Source: Moheibacter stercoris (GTDB lineage: Bacteria; Bacteroidota; Bacteroidia; Flavobacteriales; Weeksellaceae). Taken from it: a DNA stretch of 64,000 bases. Made by a program: the position numbers and the translations under genes. Positions 54,175-63,138 of this stretch are shown here, piece by piece (the stretch's first letter is position 1; each line of letters begins with the position of its first letter). The notes beneath the pieces are model-generated. The model worked only from the letters and a program-made list of their open reading frames with translations, was not told where the DNA came from and did not search any database. The stretch spans positions 124,001-188,000 of the forward strand of contig NZ_JBEPMO010000001.1 in NCBI RefSeq assembly GCF_040545805.1, written 5' to 3'.

Positions 54175-55395
54175 ATGATCAACCCATTTAAATTATACAT
54201 CGATTCCTTTAAAGGTCTATCACCCGAAAGTTGGATGCTTGCTGTGGTCATGCTTATCAATCGTTCTGGGTCGATGGTTTTGCCTTTCATGGGAATTTAC
54301 ATGACCGATCACTTGGGGTTTGGCTTAAAAGAAACTGGGATTGTTTTAAGCTGCTATGGATTTGGAGCGGTATTCGGATCTTGGTTTGGAGGAATGATCA
54401 CCGACAAAATTGGAGAATTCAAAGTTCAATACTTAAGTTTGTTTTTAAGTGTTCCTTTGTTCTGTCTAATTCCATTTTTCAAAACGGAATTGAGTTTGGC
54501 CATCATCATCTTTATACAAAGTTCCATTAGCGATTGTTTTCGACCAGCCAATTCAGTTGCGGTAACCAAATATGCCAAAAAAGGAAATCTTACGCGCGCC
54601 TTTTCACTGAATCGATTGGCGATGAATTTAGGATTTTCAATTGGGCCTGCATTAGGAGGTGTTTTGTCCACCATTTCCTATGATTTTTTGTTTTATTCCA
54701 ATGCTGTGGGCGCTCTTTTAGCGGCCATAACCTATGTTTGGTTTTTCAGAAATCGTAAATATCGAAATGAAGAAGAAGTCTTGGAAACCAAAGAAAATGC
54801 AGATATTTCACCTTATCGTGATGGGAAATTTATCTTGTTTTCATTTGCCTGTTTTCTCTTTTCCGTTTCCTTTTTCCAATTACTCAATACACTGACGCTG
54901 TTTTACAAACAAGAAGCTAATTTAAGCCAACAAGGAGTCGGATATATTTTGGCTTATAGCGGATTTATTATTGTGCTGATGGAAATGATGCTCGTACAAA
55001 TTGCCGATAAAAAATTCCGATTACAAACGACCTTATTCTTAGGAACTTTACTTTGTGGAATTTCCTTTTTCATGTTAGGTTTTGGAACGGCAGTTTGGTT
55101 TTTGGTGCTCTCCATGACCATTTTATGCATAGGAGAAATATGGACATTGCCTTTTATGTCAACTGCAACCGCTTTACGTTCTGGGGTCAACAACAAAGGA
55201 GCTTATATGGGATTATTAGGAATCGGATTTTCCTTATCCTTCATCATAACGCCATTTTTAGGAACTTTAATTGCCCAAAATTATGGTTTTACCATATTGT
55301 GGATTGGAACTGGAATCCTGATGGCGATTACCGCTGTCATGTTTTATTTCATCACGCCATGGATGTTGGGCGATAAAATCAATCAATCCGCTTAA
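54175..55395 (+). CDS. Major facilitator superfamily transporter
   Basis: 406 residues with 11-12 membrane helices. The loop after helix 2 (GGMITDKIGEFKVQ, the GxxxDxxG pattern) is the MFS signature, and RPANSVAVTKYAKKGNLTRA precedes the central helices. It resembles MdtH-like drug/solute exporters, but the substrate cannot be told from sequence. Transcribed alone. Confidence 0.88.
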   Translation: MINPFKLYIDSFKGLSPESWMLAVVMLINRSGSMVLPFMGIYMTDHLGFGLKETGIVLSCYGFGAVFGSWFGGMITDKIGEFKVQYLSLFLSVPLFCLIPFFKTELSLAIIIFIQSSISDCFRPANSVAVTKYAKKGNLTRAFSLNRLAMNLGFSIGPALGGVLSTISYDFLFYSNAVGALLAAITYVWFFRNRKYRNEEEVLETKENADISPYRDGKFILFSFACFLFSVSFFQLLNTLTLFYKQEANLSQQGVGYILAYSGFIIVLMEMMLVQIADKKFRLQTTLFLGTLLCGISFFMLGFGTAVWFLVLSMTILCIGEIWTLPFMSTATALRSGVNNKGAYMGLLGIGFSLSFIITPFLGTLIAQNYGFTILWIGTGILMAITAVMFYFITPWMLGDKINQSA

Positions 55396-55496
55396 GTAAC
55401 GAATATTCTGAAGTCATTGTTTTCAATTCCTTTAGGTTATAATACCTATGAATTTTTGTAAATCCAATTCGAAATAAAGGATAAGCAATTTTTACG

Positions 55497-55504
55497 TAAA
55501 TTTG
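55497..55504 (+). promoter_or_regulatory. -7 box TAAATTTG before the U32 gene
   Basis: TAnnTTTG match 20 nt before the ATG at 55525. Confidence 0.5.
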
Positions 55505-55524
55505 CAAACTCAATTTTGAATGAT

Positions 55525-56781
55525 ATGACGAAAGATGGAAAATTAGAATTAATGGCACCTGCTGGGAACTTCGAATCCCTTCAAGCTGCATTGGATAACG
55601 GAGCAGATTCTGTTTACTTTGGAGTGGAGCAGTTAAACATGCGTGCACGTGCTTCCATCAATTTTACGATGGATGATTTACCAGAAATTTCTAGTCGTTG
55701 TAAAGAATTAGGTGTTCGTACCTATTTGACACTTAATACCATCATTTACGACCATGATTTGTCTGTCATCAAAACTTTGATTGACAAAGCAAAAGCTGCC
55801 GACATCACAGCGGTTATTGCGATGGATCAAGCCGTAATTGCCTATGCGCGTCAAGTCGGAATGGAAGTGCATATTTCTACCCAAATCAATGTTACCAATA
55901 TTGAAACGGTACGTTTTTATGCCATGTTTGCCGATACGATTGTGTTGAGTCGCGAATTGAGTTTGAGTCAGGTGAAAAAAATCACCGAACTCATCAAAAA
56001 AGAAAACATTTGCGGTCCTTCTGGAAATTTAGTTGAAATCGAAATTTTCGGACATGGAGCTTTGTGTATGGCCGTTTCAGGGAAATGCTATTTGAGTTTG
56101 CATTCTGCGAATTCATCTGCCAACCGTGGAGCTTGCAAACAAAATTGCCGTAAAAAATATACCGTTATCGATCAAGAAACTGGTTTCGAAATTGAGTTGG
56201 ACAATGAATACATGATGTCACCAAAAGACTTGTGTACGATTGACTTCTTGGACGAAATTGTCGATGCCGGAATCAAAGTTTTGAAAATTGAAGGTCGTGG
56301 ACGTGCTCCAGAATATGTTGCGACTGTGATTCGTTGCTACCGCGAAGCAATTGATGCAATTGCTGACGGAACTTTCTCCAAAGAAAAAACTGATTATTGG
56401 ATGACTTTGCTTCAAACGGTATACAACAGAGGATTCTGGAGCGGATATTATTTGGGTCAGAAGTTAGGCGAATGGTCTCCTTCCAATGGTTCCATGGCTA
56501 CTCAAAAGAAAGTTTACATCGGAAAAGGAAAACATTTCTTCCCGAAAACCAATATTGGTGAATTCTTAATTGAAGCGTACGATTTGAAAATAGGAGACAC
56601 CATCTTGATTACAGGTCCAACCACAGGTGCAAAAGAAGCGGTTGTAAATTCTATGATGGTGGAAGATGTCGTTGCCGACACAGCAAAAAAAGGCGATAAT
56701 ATCACGATTCCAATTGATTTCAGAATTCGTCCTTCAGACAAATTGTACAAATTGGTTAAAACGGAATACGCAGAAGCCTAA
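55525..56781 (+). CDS. U32 family tRNA-hydroxylation-type protein (TrhP-like)
   Basis: 418 residues from the ATG at 55525 (MTKDGKLELMAPAG). The start (LMAPAGNFESLQAALDNGAD, SVYFGVEQLNMRARA) and HISTQINVTNIETVRFYAMF are U32 hallmarks. Cysteines in IFGHGALCMAVSGKCYLSLH and ANRGACKQNCRKKY are the set that binds an iron-sulfur cluster in TrhP/UbiU-type members. TrhP makes 5-hydroxyuridine at tRNA position 34 using prephenate. A ferredoxin gene starts 3 nt after the stop, which fits an Fe-S redox enzyme. Which U32 subgroup it belongs to is not certain. Confidence 0.85.
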   Translation: MTKDGKLELMAPAGNFESLQAALDNGADSVYFGVEQLNMRARASINFTMDDLPEISSRCKELGVRTYLTLNTIIYDHDLSVIKTLIDKAKAADITAVIAMDQAVIAYARQVGMEVHISTQINVTNIETVRFYAMFADTIVLSRELSLSQVKKITELIKKENICGPSGNLVEIEIFGHGALCMAVSGKCYLSLHSANSSANRGACKQNCRKKYTVIDQETGFEIELDNEYMMSPKDLCTIDFLDEIVDAGIKVLKIEGRGRAPEYVATVIRCYREAIDAIADGTFSKEKTDYWMTLLQTVYNRGFWSGYYLGQKLGEWSPSNGSMATQKKVYIGKGKHFFPKTNIGEFLIEAYDLKIGDTILITGPTTGAKEAVVNSMMVEDVVADTAKKGDNITIPIDFRIRPSDKLYKLVKTEYAEA

Positions 56782-56784
56782 ACT

Positions 56785-57015
56785 ATGGTCATTATTACCT
56801 TGCAACGCGACAAATGCATTGGATGTAATTATTGTGCAGAATTGGCTCCAGAAAAGTTTCGTATGTCCAAAAAAGATGGGAAATCAGTTTTGCTAAAAGC
56901 CACTGAAAAGAAAGGGTTTCATACCTTAAAAGATCCCGATCATGGCATTTTTGAAGATTGCGAACGTGCCGCAAAGGCTTGTCCTGTGAACATTATTTCC
57001 GTAAAGGAAATTTAA
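56785..57015 (+). CDS. [4Fe-4S] ferredoxin
   Basis: 76 residues. One cluster-binding set CIGCNYC and a distant ACPVN Cys; the second cluster set is absent, so this is a single-cluster ferredoxin. It follows the U32 gene after 3 nt and is presumably its electron partner or a helper for its Fe-S cluster. Cytoplasmic. Confidence 0.9.
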   Translation: MVIITLQRDKCIGCNYCAELAPEKFRMSKKDGKSVLLKATEKKGFHTLKDPDHGIFEDCERAAKACPVNIISVKEI

Positions 57016-57071
57016 TTTGTCTACTATTTATAATTGATTTTCGTAAATCATTAAGTTCAAATTCTATTGGT

Positions 57072-57641
57072 ATGAATAAATCGGAACTTAGGAAATTCTA
57101 CTTGTCTAAACGAAATGAATTTAGCTTAGAGGAAATTGAACAAATGAGTCATTCCATTTTGGAAAATCTCAAAAAAATGCCAATTTGGGATAACCAAAAC
57201 TTCCATATTTTCAAGAGCATACTCAATAAAAATGAGGTTCAGACATCTGAAATTTTGGATTATTTATTCGAAGAGAACAAAACTATCCTCGTTCCAAAAG
57301 TGATGGAAAATCAGCTTATTTCTTGTCAACTAAATGAATGCACAGAATGGACAAAAGGAAAATTCAATGTTCCAGAACCCTTGCATTGTCATGAATTTCC
57401 AGATAATAAAATTGATGTCGTATTTGTTCCCATGCTCATATGTGACAAACAAGGCAATCGAATTGGCTATGGCGGCGGATTCTATGATCGTTTTTTGGCA
57501 AATTGTTCCGCTTCAACCTTGAAAATTGGATTGAACTTTTTTTCTCCAATTTCAGAAACTATTGACAAAGAATCCTTTGATATTCCGCTTGATTATTGCG
57601 TTACGCCAACTGAAATCGTATCCTTTTCTTCTACTTCTTGA
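57072..57641 (+). CDS. 5-formyltetrahydrofolate cyclo-ligase
   Basis: 189 residues from the ATG at 57072 (MNKSELRKFYLSKRNEFSLE); upstream in-frame codons overlap the ferredoxin and look non-coding. It converts 5-formyl-THF to 5,10-methenyl-THF with ATP. The signature CDKQGNRIGYGGGFYDRFLA and the closing PLDYCVTPTEIV are diagnostic. Its last 49 bp overlap the convergent lipoprotein gene 57593-58183. Confidence 0.93.
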   Translation: MNKSELRKFYLSKRNEFSLEEIEQMSHSILENLKKMPIWDNQNFHIFKSILNKNEVQTSEILDYLFEENKTILVPKVMENQLISCQLNECTEWTKGKFNVPEPLHCHEFPDNKIDVVFVPMLICDKQGNRIGYGGGFYDRFLANCSASTLKIGLNFFSPISETIDKESFDIPLDYCVTPTEIVSFSSTS

Positions 57642-58183
57642 ATTAAATTCTGAAAATAAAACGTGAATTCATGCTTAAACTTTTTGGGCTCTCTTTTTAA
57701 AATGAATTCTGCATTTTTATTCAAGATATCAATCAACTTTTTGTCTTGTGAATAATACTTCAATTGATAGTTAACGCGACGAACTGAATCTGCAACCAAA
57801 GAATCAGATTCAGGAAAATCCAATTGCCCTAATTCTACGAAATGAACTTTCAAGGAATCCATTTCAGCTAAAATTTGCGCTAAATTCAAAGAATCATTCG
57901 GCAAGAAATAACTTTTGATTTGCGGATATAGAATTTCACGCATCAAACTATCTCCTACATTGGAACTATACAAAGAAGACAATTCATATAATTCGGTCAA
58001 TTTTTGTTTTGTAATAAATCCTATCGACGTCAGAGAGTCCATTTTTGAGGCTGGAGTACTGTGATTTCTGTATGTTTTGATTACTTCAGGATCATGTTTA
58101 CCTTTAAAAGTCGGCTCGTCTTTGCAAGACCAAACGACAAAAATTAATCCTAAAGCAAATATGATAAGTGACTTAATTTTCAT
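57593..58183 (-). CDS. Hypothetical lipoprotein
   Basis: 196 residues. Lipobox VVWSC with Cys20, then a helical, acidic protein (YELSSLYSSNVGDSLMREIL; LNLAQILAEMDSLKVHFVEL) with no recognised family. It overlaps the preceding gene of its own strand (58173-59246) by 11 bp, suggesting co-translation, and its 3' end overlaps the folate cyclo-ligase by 49 bp on the other strand. Function unknown. Confidence 0.75.
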   Translation of the reverse strand: MKIKSLIIFALGLIFVVWSCKDEPTFKGKHDPEVIKTYRNHSTPASKMDSLTSIGFITKQKLTELYELSSLYSSNVGDSLMREILYPQIKSYFLPNDSLNLAQILAEMDSLKVHFVELGQLDFPESDSLVADSVRRVNYQLKYYSQDKKLIDILNKNAEFILKREPKKFKHEFTFYFQNLIQEVEEKDTISVGVTQ

Positions 58184-59246
58184 CTGAATGGATTTTAAAT
58201 TTAATTTTTACAATTTTCCCGCGATTCCTTTCTGCTTCTATCAATGTAAAGTTTTTCAAGGAAGTCGTGGGTAAAGAAACGAGATTAATATACTGCTTTT
58301 TGCTCAAAACTTCAACACCAAAGTACTCATTATCATAGACTTGATAAATTAAAGCATCATCAGAAATCATTTCGTCCAGCATTTTTATTCTCTCTTTCAC
58401 ACTTTGAGAAGATTTGGAATAATGGCGCAACATTACTTTATAATCATCGGGCTCCAAGCGAATGTTTTCTTTCCCTTGGTATTGATGAAGATTGATTTTG
58501 AAGGTATCTTTTTTGTAATAAGTAGAATTTACCGTCAACAATAAAGTATCCTCAAAAGAAGAAAACTCAACACAACCGTTTTGCGTCAATAGTTCCAAAG
58601 GCGTAGATCCCTTTCGCGCTACGGTGATCTCAATAGGTTCTTTGATAAATGAATTACGGTCTGCGTCTATGAAACAGAATTCATAGGTCTTGGTGTAGAA
58701 AAATCCAAAATACACTCCAGCAGCAATCGCAACCAAAGCAAGAATGGAGACTATACTAATGAGCGTATAGTTCCTTTTACTTTTGGGAACGAATTCAATT
58801 TGCTTGCTTTCTGTTTTATCTGTTTTCACTTCCTCCCTTGAGGTTTCAGCCGGAAGCACTTCCTTCTTTTCAATCGAATTTTCTGATTTTAAGTCTTCTT
58901 GAAAAGGTTCTTCAGTCGCTTTAGAAACTACTTCTATCTCGGTTTCTTCAGGTGTATCATATTTGCTTAAGAATTCAGACCAACTGGAATAACCCGCATA
59001 TTGAGCCAAAAGGTTCAACATGTCGATTCTTGGAAGTTTCTTAAAGTCCGATTTGAAATAAGTATAAAACCATTTTTCACTTACGGTAGATTTGGTTTTA
59101 TTGAAAACATCTTCCTGAAATGTGACAATATCTTGTCCTTTCCACTCAGAAATGTTCTTAGAGGAGGCAGAATTTGACTCAAAAAAGCGCTTCGTGATGT
59201 CTTTTTTGAGATTTTCAAACAATTCTATATCGGAAATTTTATTCAA
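58173..59246 (-). CDS. Membrane-anchored protein with Bacteroidota-type N-terminal helical domain
   Basis: 357 residues. A cytoplasmic helical part (about 1-95) contains KISDIELFENLKKDITKRFF and KLPRIDMLNLLAQYAGYSSW, a motif seen at the start of various Bacteroidota proteins. An acidic linker and one membrane helix follow (LISIVSILALVAIAAGVYFG, about 165-185), then a periplasmic beta-rich domain. Such a cytoplasm-helix-periplasm layout could carry a signal, but no known sensor or kinase motif is present. It forms an operon with the lipoprotein 57593-58183. Confidence 0.75.
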   Translation of the reverse strand: MNKISDIELFENLKKDITKRFFESNSASSKNISEWKGQDIVTFQEDVFNKTKSTVSEKWFYTYFKSDFKKLPRIDMLNLLAQYAGYSSWSEFLSKYDTPEETEIEVVSKATEEPFQEDLKSENSIEKKEVLPAETSREEVKTDKTESKQIEFVPKSKRNYTLISIVSILALVAIAAGVYFGFFYTKTYEFCFIDADRNSFIKEPIEITVARKGSTPLELLTQNGCVEFSSFEDTLLLTVNSTYYKKDTFKINLHQYQGKENIRLEPDDYKVMLRHYSKSSQSVKERIKMLDEMISDDALIYQVYDNEYFGVEVLSKKQYINLVSLPTTSLKNFTLIEAERNRGKIVKIKFKIHSDEN

Positions 59247-59389
59247 TTTTCTATAGTTATTTATCTGATTTAAAGCGTTTTGTAAATTGTAAATTATTTT
59301 ACAAACTGATTACAACACATTTTCAAATCATGAGACACAAAGCTAATGTACTTTTGGAACAAATAAAAACCATTAAAAAATTATTAGTT

Positions 59390-59686
59390 ATGAAAAATGT
59401 ATTTGTAAAAGGATTCGCTTTATTAGCAGTTGTTGCTTTATCTTTCGCTAACGTATCATGTGAGCAAAAACCAGCTGCTGAAGAAGCTGTAGAAGCTGCT
59501 GCTGACGCTACAACTGAAGCTGCTGAAGCTACTGTAGAAGCTGCTGAAGCTACTGCTGATGCTGCTGGAGAAGCTGTTGTTGACGGAGCTAACACTGCTG
59601 TTGAAGCTGCTGCTGACGCTACAGTTGATGCTGCTCAAGCTACTGAAGCTGCTGCAAACGAAGTTAAAGAAGAAGTTGCTAAATAA
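59390..59686 (+). CDS. Small Ala/Glu/Thr-rich lipoprotein
   Basis: 98 residues from the ATG at 59390 (MKNVFVKGFALLAVVALSFA, lipobox VSC); a longer frame adds 20 unlikely residues. After Cys24 the sequence is a low-complexity run of EAADATTEAAEATVEAAEAT type, a probable long helix or coiled coil. Nearly all Ala codons are GCT, a bias often seen in highly expressed genes. It may be an abundant small lipoprotein tethering or spacing the envelope; function unknown. Confidence 0.75.
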   Translation: MKNVFVKGFALLAVVALSFANVSCEQKPAAEEAVEAAADATTEAAEATVEAAEATADAAGEAVVDGANTAVEAAADATVDAAQATEAAANEVKEEVAK

Positions 59687-59709
59687 TTTAAAGCATCCTT
59701 TATATAACT

Positions 59710-59740
59710 TAAGCCCTGAGAATCTCAGGGCTTTTTTTAT
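59710..59740 (+). terminator. Strong terminator of the Ala-rich lipoprotein gene
   Basis: AAGCCCTGAGA/TCTCAGGGCTT, a nearly perfect stem of 11 bp, with T7. Confidence 0.92.
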
Positions 59741-59765
59741 GTCCCAATTTCACGATAGATTTTAG

Positions 59766-59773
59766 TATTTTTG
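59766..59773 (+). promoter_or_regulatory. -7 box TATTTTTG, 6 nt before the plsC ATG
   Basis: TAnnTTTG match just before the ATG at 59780; a very short leader or leaderless mRNA is expected. Confidence 0.5.
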
Positions 59774-59779
59774 GCTCTT

Positions 59780-60520
59780 ATGAAAATGCTAACAAAGTAT
59801 TTAACCTATTTGTGGAAGATCTGGTTTTACCTACTCACTTCCCTATTGGTCATTATCATCGGTGTTTTTTGGACTTTCCCACTCGCACTTTCCAATAAAA
59901 CTTTTCCTTTGGCTTATAAAGGAATTCGCCTTTGGTCAATTTTAAGTTTTTATGGTGCTGGATTTCGATTAAAATTTCATCCAGATCAAAAATTAGATAC
60001 AAATCATCCGTATATATTTATTTCCAATCATACCTCGTTAATAGATGTTTTGGTGATGGCCATCATCCATCCTCATCATCCGATAGTTTTTGTTGGAAAA
60101 GCTGAATTGGAAAAAATTCCATTATTTGGAACTATTTATCGAAAAATCTGTATATCGGTAGATCGAAATGATTCCAGAAGCAAATCCAGAGTATTTCGTT
60201 TGGCGAAACAAAAAATAGCATTGGGAAATAGCATTGTTATTTTTCCAGAAGGAGGAATTCCTGATGACCAAAACATTGTATTGGATCATTTTAAAGATGG
60301 AGCCATTTCCATCGCTATCGCTTCCAAAGTTCCGATTGTCGTCTACTCAATAAAAGGCTTGAAAGAAATGTTCCCTTGGTCTTTTGATGGCGGTTATCCA
60401 GGAAGAGTTGAAGTAAAATTACTGAACATAATTCCTACGGAAGATTTATCTTTGCGCGATAAAGATTCTTTGAAAGAGTCCATTTATCAAAACATTTACC
60501 AAGATCTCATTCACTCTTAA
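59780..60520 (+). CDS. plsC: 1-acyl-sn-glycerol-3-phosphate acyltransferase
   Basis: 246 residues from the ATG at 59780; a TTG three codons earlier is less likely. N-terminal membrane helix (WFYLLTSLLVIIIGVFWTFP). Acyltransferase motifs: ISNHTSLIDVLVM (HX4D), GTIYRKICISVDR and IFPEGGIPDD. It makes phosphatidic acid at the inner face of the cytoplasmic membrane. rnhA starts 9 bp after it. Confidence 0.9.
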   Translation: MKMLTKYLTYLWKIWFYLLTSLLVIIIGVFWTFPLALSNKTFPLAYKGIRLWSILSFYGAGFRLKFHPDQKLDTNHPYIFISNHTSLIDVLVMAIIHPHHPIVFVGKAELEKIPLFGTIYRKICISVDRNDSRSKSRVFRLAKQKIALGNSIVIFPEGGIPDDQNIVLDHFKDGAISIAIASKVPIVVYSIKGLKEMFPWSFDGGYPGRVEVKLLNIIPTEDLSLRDKDSLKESIYQNIYQDLIHS

Positions 60521-60529
60521 TTTCAACTT

Positions 60530-61012
60530 ATGGCAATTATAGCATATACCGACGGTTCTTCATTGGGAAATCCGGGTCCTGGAGGCTATGCCACAATTTT
60601 GTTGGAAACGGAATTAAAAATCAAAAAAGAATTCTCTCAAGGTTATCGACTTACCACCAATAATCGAATGGAATTATTGGCCGTTATAGTGGCATTGGAG
60701 AAATTAAAAAACCCAAAAACAACCATTACCATTTACACAGATTCCAAATATGTGTGTGATTCGGTCGAAAAAAAATGGGTTATGGGTTGGGAGAAAAAGG
60801 GTTTTAAAGGCAAGAAAAATGAAGATTTATGGCGTCGATTCTTGATTTTGTATCGCAAACACCATGTTTCTTTTCAATGGGTAAAAGGTCATGCTGGAAA
60901 TGAATTTAACGAACGTGCAGATGAATTAGCCGTTGCCGCAGCCAATTCCAAGGATTTACTAATTGATTCCTTTTTTGAAAAACAACAAGAACAAGAAGAA
61001 GGAATGTTTTAG
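60530..61012 (+). CDS. rnhA: Ribonuclease HI
   Basis: 160 residues, cytoplasmic. It cuts RNA in RNA-DNA hybrids. Catalytic acids are visible in AYTDGSSLGNPGPGG (Asp8), NRMELLAVI (Glu), IYTDSKYVCD (Asp) and FNERADELA (Asp). The last codons overlap the convergent lipoprotein gene by 4 bp. Operon with plsC. Confidence 0.95.
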   Translation: MAIIAYTDGSSLGNPGPGGYATILLETELKIKKEFSQGYRLTTNNRMELLAVIVALEKLKNPKTTITIYTDSKYVCDSVEKKWVMGWEKKGFKGKKNEDLWRRFLILYRKHHVSFQWVKGHAGNEFNERADELAVAAANSKDLLIDSFFEKQQEQEEGMF

Positions 61013-61539
61013 TTTTCTGCTTTAAATTTCACAAAAAAGGATTTTGCGTCTTCCGAAATAAAATTCTCTGGACAAGATTTCATTTCAACCAAAGCTGTTT
61101 CGTCTTGAAAATTCAATTCGGAAGGATTCGTATAGCTAAAAACAGAATCTTCACTCATAGACATATCGCCATCTCCCAAAGACAACACCGTTTTATCCTT
61201 TAGAAAATGTTTTTCCATTTTTGAAACCACACCTTCTGCAAGAAATTCATAGGTTAATTTCAAAGTATCCCCAATCTGTTCTCCATCCACTTCTCCAAAA
61301 GCTCCATCTTTTTCATAAAAACCATAGACCATCCATCCTTGAATCTTCTTATCAATTTCACGAATTTGTAAGCGGATTGTATCTTTATTCTTAGCGTAAA
61401 TATAGCAGTGATAAGGCCTATCAATGTGTTCTACAGCTCCTTCATTGCTCATCACAACAGGGCCTTGAATTTCTTTGTCATCTTTAATCGTGCAGGAAAA
61501 AATAACGAAAATTAGACTTAAGGTTAGGAAAATTTTCAT
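61009..61539 (-). CDS. Hypothetical lipoprotein
   Basis: 176 residues. Lipobox IFSC (Cys16). The mature part is a beta-rich acidic sequence (YAKNKDTIRLQIREIDKKIQ; QIGDTLKLTYEFLAEGVVSK) with a CPENF near the C-terminus; no known domain. It converges on rnhA with a 4 bp overlap. Function unknown. Confidence 0.7.
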   Translation of the reverse strand: MKIFLTLSLIFVIFSCTIKDDKEIQGPVVMSNEGAVEHIDRPYHCYIYAKNKDTIRLQIREIDKKIQGWMVYGFYEKDGAFGEVDGEQIGDTLKLTYEFLAEGVVSKMEKHFLKDKTVLSLGDGDMSMSEDSVFSYTNPSELNFQDETALVEMKSCPENFISEDAKSFFVKFKAEN

Positions 61540-61682
61540 GTCAATTGGTTTCTACCAAATATACCAAAAACAATGTTTCGGTTTTGAAAATAATTTCAGA
61601 AATTATGGTTAGTTGAATTTAACAAAACAAGCTTTTTTGCTTTCTCAAAATGCCGTAGGTTTGAATCTTAAACAAATCATTC

Positions 61683-63020
61683 ATGAAAAATATAATTCTG
61701 TCCATTATTATCATAACGAGCATAGTTTCTTGTACACAAAAAGAGAAGGAATTTACACGAATTGCTGGAAAGTTGGAAAACATCCAAACCGATAGTATTT
61801 ATCTTATCAAGGACAATTATAGAAAAGCGATTGCTGTAACCAACAATGCGTTTTCAGATACTTTAAATTTAGAAGATGCATCTTATTTAACGTTGAAAAT
61901 GGGAAATGAAAGTACACAAATTTTCCTTCATCCGTCCGATAGTTTGCATGTAACAGTTAATGGAGAACAATTCGACGAAAGTGTAAAATATGCTGGAAAT
62001 TCGGCAGCTGAAAACAATTATTTGGCAGCTGATTATTTAGCAGAAGAACAAGCAATGCAAGATCCTAAAGCATTCTTTAGTATGGATCCCGTTGCATTCA
62101 AGCAAAAACTAAAGGAATTGCGTGATGCTTCCAATCAATTATTAGATCAATCTCAATCGTCCGCTATTTTCAAGGAATATCAGAAGAAAAACAACGAAGC
62201 TAGATATTTGAGCGCATTGATTCAATATCCAGAAGCTTATCAATATTTTGCAGGTCAACCGGTTAATCTACCATCAGATTTCACAGAAGAATTTGAAACT
62301 TACGATTTTGAAAATGAAAAAGACTTTATCAACATCCCTAACTACAAAGATTTAGTGTTGATGCGATTATCTGAATTGATTGAAGGCGTTCCTCATTCAG
62401 AAGGTAAAGAGACTCTAATTGGTAAAATTCAATCTCAAAAAATCAAAGATGCCTTTTTAAAAGGAATGATCTACCAAATCAGTAGCACCAATCCCGATTC
62501 AAAAGCGATTCAAGATCTAATTGTGAAACATAGCCAAGATCAAGATTTGGTGAAAAAAGCACAAGATAAATACAACACCATCCAAGCCATTTTGCCAGGC
62601 AAACCCTCTCCGACATTTGATTATACCGATATTAACGGAAAACAAGTTAAATTGGAAGATTTAAAAGGGAAATTGGTATATGTAGATGTTTGGGCAACTT
62701 GGTGCGGGCCATGCATTAGAGAAATCCCTTCTTTGAAACAATTGGAAGCCGATTACCATGGAAAACCTGTGCAAGTTGTGAGTATTTCCATTGATGTTAA
62801 GAGAGATTTTGAAAAATGGCAAAATATGGTGAAGGAAAAAGACTTGAAGGGGATTCAATTATTTGCCGATAATGATTGGAAATCCGAATTCGTTCAATCT
62901 TATGCCATAGATGGAATTCCACGTTTTATTTTAATCGATCAAAATGGAAATATACTCGATTCTGACGCTCCAAGACCTTCTGATCCAGAAATTAGAACCT
63001 TGATCGATGCAAATCTCTAA
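61683..63020 (+). CDS. TlpA-like lipoprotein with N-terminal DUF4369 and thioredoxin domain
   Basis: 445 residues. Lipobox SIVSC (Cys17). An N-terminal DUF4369-like beta domain (FTRIAGKLENIQTDSIYLIK), a helical middle and a C-terminal TlpA/AhpC-TSA thioredoxin fold with VWATWCGPCIREI (CGPC) and GIPRFILIDQNGNIL (cis-Pro). It acts as an envelope-anchored thiol-disulfide oxidoreductase; partner proteins are unknown. Transcribed alone, with a terminator behind it. Confidence 0.9.
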   Translation: MKNIILSIIIITSIVSCTQKEKEFTRIAGKLENIQTDSIYLIKDNYRKAIAVTNNAFSDTLNLEDASYLTLKMGNESTQIFLHPSDSLHVTVNGEQFDESVKYAGNSAAENNYLAADYLAEEQAMQDPKAFFSMDPVAFKQKLKELRDASNQLLDQSQSSAIFKEYQKKNNEARYLSALIQYPEAYQYFAGQPVNLPSDFTEEFETYDFENEKDFINIPNYKDLVLMRLSELIEGVPHSEGKETLIGKIQSQKIKDAFLKGMIYQISSTNPDSKAIQDLIVKHSQDQDLVKKAQDKYNTIQAILPGKPSPTFDYTDINGKQVKLEDLKGKLVYVDVWATWCGPCIREIPSLKQLEADYHGKPVQVVSISIDVKRDFEKWQNMVKEKDLKGIQLFADNDWKSEFVQSYAIDGIPRFILIDQNGNILDSDAPRPSDPEIRTLIDANL

Positions 63021-63042
63021 GAGATAAATCAAACATACATAC

Positions 63043-63074
63043 AAATCCTGTTGAGTTTAAGCAGGATTTTTTTT
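63043..63074 (+). terminator. Terminator of the TlpA-like gene
   Basis: AAATCCTG/CAGGATTT stem plus T9. Confidence 0.8.
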
Positions 63075-63089
63075 TGGATTTAGGAAATA

Positions 63090-63113
63090 AAAAATCCCGC
63101 AAATTGCGGGATT
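63090..63113 (-). terminator. Bidirectional terminator of the infC-rpmI-rplT operon
   Basis: AAATCCCGCAA/TTGCGGGATTT stem, minus-strand exit behind rplT. Confidence 0.8.
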
Positions 63114-63138
63114 TACAAACGTTTTATGTGAGTTAAAT

